Assembly: GCA_017405465.1 (NCBI GenBank)
Contig: JAFRAJ010000039.1
Coordinates: forward strand, 1-64,000
Direction of reading: 5' to 3'
Length of the DNA: 64,000 nt
DNA from: Oscillospiraceae bacterium
GTDB taxonomy: Bacteria > Bacillota > Clostridia > Oscillospirales > Ruminococcaceae
Shown here piece after piece: positions 57,923 through 64,000 of this stretch. The notes below the pieces were generated by a model that saw only the letters and a program-made list of their open reading frames with translations, was not told the DNA's origin and ran no database searches. Positions within the stretch are counted from its first letter, which is position 1. Every line of letters begins with the position of its first letter. The position numbers and the translations under genes are program-made.

Positions 57923-58927
57923 TTACGGATTTCTTCTGGGCATGTTGATCCTGGGATCTGATCCGTCAAAATCGATGTTCGCGGCGATAGCATCATCGAT
58001 CTTCTTGATCTGTTCATCTGTGAGCATCCAGTCGAATGCTGCGCAGTTCATCTCAGCTTCTTTGCGGTTCCTTACGCCGACCATTGCTGTGGATACATAA
58101 TCTTTCTGTGTCTGCCAGTTGATGGCTACGTGAACTGTGGGTTTGCCGACTTCCTTGGCGATCTCATCAAGTACGTCGACGACCTTCATGACCTTGCTGA
58201 AGTGAGGCTCCTTGAAGAAGGGATAGAAATAGTTTCTGGGGTCTCTCTGTTCGAAGGTAGGTTCTGTACGGAAAGCACCGGAGAGGATACCGCCTCCAAT
58301 TGAACCGTAAGTAAATGTGTTGAGCCTGCTTGCGGCAGCCCACTTAAGAAGTTCTTCGTCTCTTCTGACGACCATGGAATAAGGGGGCTGGATCGCATCT
58401 ATCTGGCATACTATCTGGCACTCGATGATCTGGTTTTTCTGGAAGTTGCTGAGGCCAACGAATCTGATCTTCCCCTGTTTCTTAAGCGTCTTCATGGCTT
58501 CCATCGTCTCAGAAAACGGCGTGTCGAGATCCGGCCAGTGTACAAAGTAGAAGTCTATATAATCTGTACCCAGCCTTCTCAGAGACTGTTCGCATTCATA
58601 CAGAACGTTCTCATACCTGCCGTCACGGGCATAAAACGCTTCGGTACGTACTGCCTTAAGAGTCGTCCTTGCAGCTCCGACTTTCGTGGCTACGAAGATT
58701 TTGCTGCGGTCAAGCTCTTTGAGAGCTTTTCCAACAACCTGTTCAGAATAGCCTGCGCCGTAGTCAGGAGCAGTATCAAGGATGTTGACTCCGTTATCTA
58801 CCATGGCATGGATTGCGTCGATACTGTCTTCCAGAGTGATCTCTCCGTAAGTCGCACCCATAGGCCATGTTCCGATACACATCGCGGAAATGTCTGCATT
58901 TGCAGAATTGAAATGTTTGTATCTCAT
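57923..58927 (-). CDS. Aldo/keto reductase
   Basis: This 334-residue NADPH-dependent oxidoreductase has the full AKR tetrad: Asp and Tyr in LDTAPDYGAGYSEQVVG, Lys in FVATKVG and His in DFYFVHWPD. The order GKALKELDRSK and IRFVGLSNFQ is typical of the stress-related AKR subgroup. TGGAGG precedes the ATG. It is an independent gene between a terminator and the glycosylase. The substrate is not predictable. Confidence 0.9.
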   Translation of the reverse strand: MRYKHFNSANADISAMCIGTWPMGATYGEITLEDSIDAIHAMVDNGVNILDTAPDYGAGYSEQVVGKALKELDRSKIFVATKVGAARTTLKAVRTEAFYARDGRYENVLYECEQSLRRLGTDYIDFYFVHWPDLDTPFSETMEAMKTLKKQGKIRFVGLSNFQKNQIIECQIVCQIDAIQPPYSMVVRRDEELLKWAAASRLNTFTYGSIGGGILSGAFRTEPTFEQRDPRNYFYPFFKEPHFSKVMKVVDVLDEIAKEVGKPTVHVAINWQTQKDYVSTAMVGVRNRKEAEMNCAAFDWMLTDEQIKKIDDAIAANIDFDGSDPRINMPRRNP

Positions 58928-59022
58928 GTCAGCCTCCAGTCAAATGATGTTTTTGTCTATAACATATAGTATTCGTTCTGAAGATGGTTTGCAAAGGAAA
59001 CAGGGGGGCATCGCACTTATCA

Positions 59023-59829
59023 TTATTTGTCTTTCAGCATTCCCATGTTTCTCGCATAATGGAAGATATACTGCTGGGCGATACCGGCATATTCAGAAGC
59101 ACATTCCGGAAGTCCTTCAGGAAACAGTGAAGCCATAGCACGCTTGATCCATACATCTTTTGGGAAGGCTTCCAGCCTGTAAAGACCGAAGAGCAGAGTG
59201 CAGTCTGCAACTTTCGGCCCGACACCCTTGACTTTAAGAAGGATATTTCTGGATTCTTCAAGGGGAAGCGTTCGAAGGCTTGTTTCGTCGAGAACGCCTT
59301 CAAGGTATTTCTGAGCTGCATCGATAAGATATGGGGATCTGTATCCGCATCGAAGATCAGAAAGATCATCGGGAGTGAGAGAAGCTACGACATCCGGAGA
59401 AGGAAAGGCGTGAAACTCACCCATATCCCTACCGAATTTCTCGCAGAATCTTTCTATGATGCCCTGTATCCTCGGGATATTGTTATTCTGAGAGATGATG
59501 AAGCTTTCCAGCGTTTCCCAGAAAGGCTGCTTCATTATCCTTATGCATCCGCAGCTGCTGATGATCTCTGAGAGAGTACTGTCCTGTGACAGTATTCTGT
59601 TTATGGATTCATAATCTTCGTCCAGACCGAGATAACTGTTTACCCATGACAGGTCGTTTTCATAAGAAGATTCAGCCAGCACTTTGGAACCCGATTGAGA
59701 CAGTTTGATCCTTCTGTCTTCCACTGTAACAGTAAATGATCCGTCTGTGTTCTCGTGGAATCTGAAAAACTGTCCGCATTTCAGAGTGTCTGAAAGAGAG
59801 AAGCCGTTTACATTAAATATCTTTTCCAC
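59023..59829 (-). CDS. 8-oxoguanine DNA glycosylase/AP lyase, OGG1 type
   Basis: It removes 8-oxoguanine from DNA. The 268-residue protein shows DTLKCGQFFRFHE (the LxCGQxFRW motif of OGG1), ETLESFIISQNNNIPRI, the helix-hairpin-helix LLKVKGVGPKVADC with the catalytic Lys and FPKDVWIKRAM with the catalytic Asp. The start is a GTG at 59829 with GGAG 7 nt before it; there is no ATG near the required N-terminus. The bacterial OGG1-type enzyme (Ogg of clostridia) fits the length. Confidence 0.93.
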   Translation of the reverse strand: MEKIFNVNGFSLSDTLKCGQFFRFHENTDGSFTVTVEDRRIKLSQSGSKVLAESSYENDLSWVNSYLGLDEDYESINRILSQDSTLSEIISSCGCIRIMKQPFWETLESFIISQNNNIPRIQGIIERFCEKFGRDMGEFHAFPSPDVVASLTPDDLSDLRCGYRSPYLIDAAQKYLEGVLDETSLRTLPLEESRNILLKVKGVGPKVADCTLLFGLYRLEAFPKDVWIKRAMASLFPEGLPECASEYAGIAQQYIFHYARNMGMLKDK

Positions 59830-60048
59830 TGAATTTCTCCTGTTTTTTCTCTGAAGTACTTGACGTCTGTGAAGAATTACGCTTTGTTATCTTGTGAATC
59901 CAATAAAAAATGCATAATTTACAGATTATTCACTGTTTCATTAAGTAAAGCGGGCCTAAATGAGGCAGTTTTCAACATCTTCAACAGGGTTTTCAACAAG
60001 AGACTGATGAATAATGAAGAATACAGCGAGTAATCGTGCCTTTATAAC

Positions 60049-60098
60049 AAAGAACGATAACGTTTTTTCCATTATATTACAGCTGCAAATCGTTCTTT
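60049..60098. repeat. Inverted repeat upstream of rlmB
   Basis: AAAGAACGAT at 60049-60058 and its exact complement ATCGTTCTTT at 60089-60098 are 30 nt apart, just upstream of the rlmB extended -10. It could be an operator pair, since the spacing is close to four helical turns between arm centres. Confidence 0.5.
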
Positions 60099-60121
60099 TC
60101 ATTATTAATATAACATTCATA

Positions 60122-60130
60122 TGATATAAT
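60122..60130 (+). promoter_or_regulatory. Extended -10 promoter placing the rlmB start at the transcript end
   Basis: TGATATAAT ends 7 nt before the ATG at 60138, so the transcript should start at or within 1-2 nt of the start codon. Confidence 0.6.
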
Positions 60131-60137
60131 CTTCGGT

Positions 60138-60911
60138 ATGGAAAACAACGATAAAAGACAACATGAAGAGAGAACTGAAGAGGACGGACTGCTCTATGGC
60201 AGGAACGTCGTAACAGAATATCTCAAAAGCGGAAAACGTGCAGATACGCTGTATGTAAGCACAGAAGAAGATGCTAAAACGGTATCTTATTTTAAGGCAC
60301 TTGCTTCAGACAGCGGAGCTGTGATCAAGATAACTCCGCCTGCAAAGCTGAACAGGATGTGCGGAAGCGACAGGCATCAGGGAATAGCACTGAGCGCGCC
60401 GTTTTGTGAGTATGTTTCAATAAAGGATATCCTGAATAAGGCAGCGGAAAAATCTGAAGCTCCTTTCATTGTGATTGCTGATGGTATCGAGGATCCGCAC
60501 AATCTTGGCGCTGTGCTGAGAACTGCAGAATGCGCAGGAGTACATGGTGTGATTATTCCAAAAAGGGGCGGTGTCAGTGTGAACTCCACTGTTCACAGGA
60601 CATCTGCGGGAGCCTGCAGTCACATACCGATAGCCAGAGTATCAAATATCGCTTCTGCTGTCAGAGAACTAAAAAAAGCAGGAGTATTCTGCTACTGTGC
60701 TGATATGGATGGCACCAACTGTTTTACGACGGATCTGACAGGAGCAGTTGCACTGGTCATCGGTTCCGAAGGTTTTGGAGTGTCGAGACTGGTCAGAGAT
60801 CTCTGTGACGGCGCTGTTTCTCTTCCGATGTTTGGTAAAGTTAATTCACTCAACGCATCTGCTGCGGCAAGTGCCCTTATATACGAGATTGTCAGACAAC
60901 GTACTATTTGA
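60138..60911 (+). CDS. rlmB: 23S rRNA 2'-O-methyltransferase, RlmB/TrmH family
   Basis: This SPOUT enzyme 2'-O-methylates a guanosine in 23S rRNA (or a close target). The N-terminal substrate-binding domain begins LLYGRNVVTEYLKSG. The SPOUT domain shows IADGIEDPHNLGAVLRTAECAG, GGVSVNSTVHRTSAGACSHIP, VIGSEGFGVSRLVRD and VNSLNASAAASALIYE, all three TrmH motifs. The protein has 257 residues. The ATG at 60138 has no Shine-Dalgarno; see the leaderless finding. The stop is 14 nt before the next gene. Confidence 0.93.
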   Translation: MENNDKRQHEERTEEDGLLYGRNVVTEYLKSGKRADTLYVSTEEDAKTVSYFKALASDSGAVIKITPPAKLNRMCGSDRHQGIALSAPFCEYVSIKDILNKAAEKSEAPFIVIADGIEDPHNLGAVLRTAECAGVHGVIIPKRGGVSVNSTVHRTSAGACSHIPIARVSNIASAVRELKKAGVFCYCADMDGTNCFTTDLTGAVALVIGSEGFGVSRLVRDLCDGAVSLPMFGKVNSLNASAAASALIYEIVRQRTI

Positions 60912-60925
60912 CGGAGGTCGTTATT

Positions 60926-63445
60926 TTGGCTGAAAACAAATATGATCTTGAGTCACTGCTTGCAGAAATTAGAAAAAAGAAAGCAGAGATAGAGAAAGAT
61001 GATACGACTGTAGCGCCTGTTTCCGAGAAGGAAGAGGCGGATGTTTCTGTTACCAGTATTCTTGAATCACTTGATAAAGAGAACAGGGAAGATGAGTCTG
61101 TCTCTGACATAGATACTGGAGCAGACGGCGAGACACATATATACGAAACTCCGGAAGATACATCTCCGGAGGCTGTTGACAGCGATAATGAGAATGCTCC
61201 TCTGCAGGCTTCAGAAGAAACAGCTCCTGTTGCAGAAGAGGCTGATCCTGTTTCGCCGAAAGAGGAGAAAGCCAGAAAAAGGAGAGGATTAAGATCTATA
61301 AGCAGACAGCTTACAGGAAGTTTTGATGCGATTCCGGGAGATTTCACCGGCGACTTTTTTATTGGTCATCCTGTAGAAAAGGAAGATACAGAGAATATCG
61401 TAGAGATCGACTTTTCGCGTCCCGGTGCTGAAGAACATCCTGTTTTTGCTGAAAAGACTGCATCTTTCAATGTCATTCCTCCGATAGATGACGAAGATAT
61501 TCAGGAGTATGAGCAACCGGAGGAAGAGATAACTGAAAAAGGAGAGCTGCGTATCGACGCCGAGGATAAGCTCAGTGTCACGCAAGGGATACTGAATATC
61601 AAAGACAGTCTGGACGATAACTTCCGTGAGCTCTTTGGCGATACGGTCATCGTGGAGCATGGAGACAGGAAGGACCGCGGCAGCAGACGCAGAGAGAGAA
61701 GACGCTCAAGACTCGACGAGCTGGAGTCCCTTGAAATGACAGAGCCCGGTGAAGAGATGGAAGAGGAGCCTGATACGATATTCGAGATACTGAATAAACG
61801 TTCCAATCAGGCTGTAGTGAAGACCATAGTGACTGGACTTGGTGCATTGATCCTGGGAGTATTTACATATTTCTGCGTCATAAGAGGCAGTGGATTCGGG
61901 AGAACACCTACGCTGGTTACAGCTGCAATCATGGCTGTGTGCGTCGCATTTAACTGGAAAGAAGTATTTCTGGGGACTCTTGACCTATTCAGATTCAGAG
62001 CAAGTCTCTCATCTCTTGCTGGTTTTTCAGCTCTGCTTTCACTTTTAGAACCTCTCGCATATCTGGCAGTCTCTGCAGAACCGGATAAAGGATACACGGC
62101 ATGTGTTTCTGCTCTCACATTGCTCATTTGTGATATCGGAGACATGCTAAAAGCTACACGTGATCTTCAGAGTTTCAGAACTGTTTCCGAGAACCCGCAG
62201 AAATACGCATCTTCAGTTCTTAAGGATCAGAATTTCACACAGATCCTTACAAATGATTTCTCCACGCCTTTCACCGGTGTGCTTATGAGCAGAAGGACCA
62301 ACTATACTGATAGGTTCCTTGACTACTGTGATTCTGATAATATCGATTTCAACAGACCAAGAAAGGCCAGCTCATTCATTGGTATAGGAATCATTCTTGT
62401 CGGCGTTATTTCCATGGTGATAAACCGCCTGACACTTCCTGAAGCACTGAAGGCTGCTTCTTTGGCTGCTGCGCTCAGCGCTCCGTTTATGTCTTCTCTG
62501 ATGATGGAACTGCCTATTCACAGGCTTCAGAGACGGCTCAACAGACTTGGAGCCGTAATTCCCGGATATGGCGCAGCTGAAGACGTTGCTAGTGCAAACT
62601 GTGTTGTCATTGAGGGCAGAGAGATATTCCCGAGAGAAAAGGTGCTTCTTCACGGAATAAAGACTTTTGAGAAAGAAAGAATAGATCAGGCTATTCTTTA
62701 TGCTGCTTCAGTGCTCATCCATTCCTGTGATACGATGTCGCACATGTTCCTTAAGGTTATCCAGGGAAAGACAGACATGCTCTTCGAAACTGACAGTGTA
62801 GTATACGAAGAAGGCTTGGGGTTCAGTTTCTGGGTGGATCAGAATCGTATTCTTGTTGGCAGAAGAGAACTGCTCGAGTCTCACGAGATTGAAGTTCCTT
62901 CCAGGGATTACGAGAACAGATACACAAAGGCGTCTACCCGCGATGCTATATATCTTGCTGTAGCCGGAAAACTTTATGCCATGTTCGTGATCGGTTATTC
63001 TCCGGATGAGGAAATGACAGAACTGCTTCATGGCCTTGAGAGAAACAACATCAACATAATCGTAAGGACCAGGGATTTCATCGTTTCTCCTGAGAAGATA
63101 TCGAAGATGTATGACATACCTCAATCCATGATCTCCATGGTCAGAGACAGTTCAATGCAGGAACTGGCAAAGAAGACGGAATATACAAGGCACTGCACTT
63201 CATCACTGACTCACGTTGGCTCAGTTGGTGCATTCCTTGGTGGGATGATAGGCTCAAACAACCTCATTACAAACGCAGGCATTTCTGCGGTAATCGGCTT
63301 TGCTGGAATGATCGTGGGAATCTTGCTTTCAGCAGTCCTTGCGCTGATGGGAGGCCTCGATACAGTTAAACTGACTTCGGTATTGCTTTTCCAGATCGTT
63401 TGGAGTGTAATCCATCTCGCCGCCATTTATCTCAGAAGAGTATAA
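60926..63445 (+). CDS. Degenerate P1B-type ATPase-like membrane protein lacking the phosphorylation motif
   Basis: About 839 residues starting at a TTG (60926) that sits 8 nt after GGAGG; the frame can be read from a TTG at 60908, but that precedes the ribosome site. Residues 1 to about 295 are acidic and cytoplasmic. Hydrophobic pairs follow at about 300-400 and 475-530. The next segment aligns by eye with the P1B core: LSAPFMSSLMMELP in place of the CPx helix, a run like GVLIRGG-ALE, then ANCVVIEGREIFP where DKTGT should be. The Asp is replaced by Glu563 and the rest of the motif is lost. GLGFSFWVDQNRILVGRRELL resembles the N-domain, and the P-domain GDGxND motif is not seen. Two more helices end the protein. 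ATP-driven transport is unlikely. It could be a sensor, scaffold or lipid/metal-binding relic. It follows rlmB in one operon. Confidence 0.75.
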   Translation: MAENKYDLESLLAEIRKKKAEIEKDDTTVAPVSEKEEADVSVTSILESLDKENREDESVSDIDTGADGETHIYETPEDTSPEAVDSDNENAPLQASEETAPVAEEADPVSPKEEKARKRRGLRSISRQLTGSFDAIPGDFTGDFFIGHPVEKEDTENIVEIDFSRPGAEEHPVFAEKTASFNVIPPIDDEDIQEYEQPEEEITEKGELRIDAEDKLSVTQGILNIKDSLDDNFRELFGDTVIVEHGDRKDRGSRRRERRRSRLDELESLEMTEPGEEMEEEPDTIFEILNKRSNQAVVKTIVTGLGALILGVFTYFCVIRGSGFGRTPTLVTAAIMAVCVAFNWKEVFLGTLDLFRFRASLSSLAGFSALLSLLEPLAYLAVSAEPDKGYTACVSALTLLICDIGDMLKATRDLQSFRTVSENPQKYASSVLKDQNFTQILTNDFSTPFTGVLMSRRTNYTDRFLDYCDSDNIDFNRPRKASSFIGIGIILVGVISMVINRLTLPEALKAASLAAALSAPFMSSLMMELPIHRLQRRLNRLGAVIPGYGAAEDVASANCVVIEGREIFPREKVLLHGIKTFEKERIDQAILYAASVLIHSCDTMSHMFLKVIQGKTDMLFETDSVVYEEGLGFSFWVDQNRILVGRRELLESHEIEVPSRDYENRYTKASTRDAIYLAVAGKLYAMFVIGYSPDEEMTELLHGLERNNINIIVRTRDFIVSPEKISKMYDIPQSMISMVRDSSMQELAKKTEYTRHCTSSLTHVGSVGAFLGGMIGSNNLITNAGISAVIGFAGMIVGILLSAVLALMGGLDTVKLTSVLLFQIVWSVIHLAAIYLRRV

Positions 63446-63524
63446 GAAACGGATCCTGCTTTGATTCAGCATGTATAACAGGAACTGTGCCAAGGAAAAA
63501 TTTGTTTGATTTGTCTTTGGCATA

Positions 63525-63533
63525 TGTTATTAT
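63525..63533 (+). promoter_or_regulatory. Extended -10 promoter for the EF-G-like gene
   Basis: TGTTATTAT lies 57 nt before the ATG at 63591, with TTTGAT 17 nt upstream as a possible -35. Confidence 0.5.
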
Positions 63534-63590
63534 GTATAAGTTGTAAATTAGCCTAATTGGGTACATTAATACGTAGGGGGACTATTTTTT

Positions 63591-64000
63591 ATGGGATACG
63601 CACCGGAAAAAATCCGTAATATCCTTCTTGCCGGACACAGCTCTGCCGGCAAAACATCTTTTGCAGAAGCTCTTCTGTTCCTCACCAAGTCTTCTGACCG
63701 TTTCGGCTCTGTAGCCAACGGAACCACAGTCATGGACTTTGAAGATGAAGAGATCCGCCGTAAAGCATCCATCTCTCTCGCTGTTGCTCCTCTTGAGTAC
63801 AACGGAGTTAAGATGAATCTTCTTGATGCTCCCGGTCTTTTCGACTTCGAACTTGGTATGTATGAAGGAATTCAGGCAGCAGAAGGAGTCGCTGTCGTTC
63901 TTTCCGCAAGAAGCGGAGTCAGCGTAGGAACTGAAAAAGCATTCAAGCTCGCAAAGAACAACAAGCGTTCGATCATGTTCTATGTAGGAAGTACCAGTGT
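63591..64000 (+). CDS. Elongation factor G-like GTPase (EF-G2 type), 5' part only
   Basis: The first about 136 residues are visible and the gene runs off the window. KIRNILLAGHSSAGKTSFAEALLF is the P-loop in the GHSxAGKTS form of EF-G2-like proteins; canonical EF-G has AHIDAGKTT. A switch region, NLLDAPGLFDF (G3), and a segment leading toward G4 (NNKRSIMFYV) follow. Such paralogues lack a clear role in elongation and may act in stress, ribosome recycling or other GTPase tasks. GGGGG at 63576-63580 can serve as ribosome site. It has its own promoter, separate from the preceding membrane protein. Confidence 0.85.
   Translation, partial: MGYAPEKIRNILLAGHSSAGKTSFAEALLFLTKSSDRFGSVANGTTVMDFEDEEIRRKASISLAVAPLEYNGVKMNLLDAPGLFDFELGMYEGIQAAEGVAVVLSARSGVSVGTEKAFKLAKNNKRSIMFYVGSTS

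Larger units (their letters stand above)
59830..60137. other. Non-coding gap between the OGG gene and rlmB
   Basis: This divergent 308-bp gap holds the OGG upstream region, two copies of GTTTTCAACA about 25 bp apart near 59968-60000, the inverted repeat at 60049-60098 and the rlmB promoter. I found no ORF, tRNA or known RNA motif. Confidence 0.6.

Overview
This window looks like a chromosomal segment of an anaerobic Gram-positive bacterium of the Clostridia, probably a gut or rumen fermenter. The evidence is the pairing of NfnAB (electron-bifurcating transhydrogenase) with a NifU-like/GGGtGRT pair, glycoside hydrolases of families 13 and 51, QueH, an EF-G2-like factor, a clostridial-style PBP1A with a long acidic cytoplasmic tail, strong Shine-Dalgarno sites and many intrinsic terminators. 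Family-level placement is not possible from the sequence alone. I found no rRNA, tRNA, CRISPR array or intact insertion sequence.

Layout. 2-685 is the 3' end of a large serine recombinase, so the left edge is probably the end of an integrated element. 977-5561 holds an SPFH / zinc-ribbon / TPM envelope-stress cluster resembling Bacillus subtilis ydjGHI. 5711-15049 is the most unusual stretch: a membrane-anchored protein of unknown function; a protein of about 1,887 residues joining a secreted amidase-signature domain, a giant charged cytoplasmic coiled coil and an ABC-exporter-like membrane domain without an ATPase; a second ATPase-less membrane-domain protein overlapping it; a sugar-nucleotidyltransferase-like protein; and an ICMT-like methyltransferase. 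15114-24648 carries rarA (minus), then a flavin reductase, nth, recA-recX-rimO-cysS and an NlpC/P60 protein with a Pro-Glu spacer. 24728-33869 is mostly minus strand: mrp, a sugar kinase, aspS, hisS, mgsA, a divergent MinD-like ATPase, maf, dut and a long ZapA-like protein. The maf / minD / mgsA order looks like a shrunken form of the clostridial maf-mreBCD-minCDE-rodA-mgsA cluster.

34119-48474 mixes carbohydrate use (GH13, GH51, two tandem type-B esterases), queH, PBP1A, nfnAB, a histidine phosphatase and an XRE regulator. 48528-57858 contains secA, the NifU-like/GGGtGRT operon, a 2-hydroxyacid dehydrogenase, a complete ABC exporter, an SDR enzyme and the NAD(P)HX dehydratase. 57923-64000 contains an aldo/keto reductase, an OGG-type glycosylase, rlmB, a degenerate P1B-type ATPase that has lost its phosphorylation motif, and the start of an EF-G2-like GTPase.

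The best candidates for an undescribed system are the amidase/coiled-coil/membrane-domain giant with its partner (6774-13416) and the pseudo-P-type ATPase (60926-63445). Both keep a transporter membrane scaffold while lacking the part that uses ATP. Many promoters appear to rely on an extended -10 element (TGNTATAAT or TGATATTAT), and one of them would make rlmB mRNA nearly leaderless.
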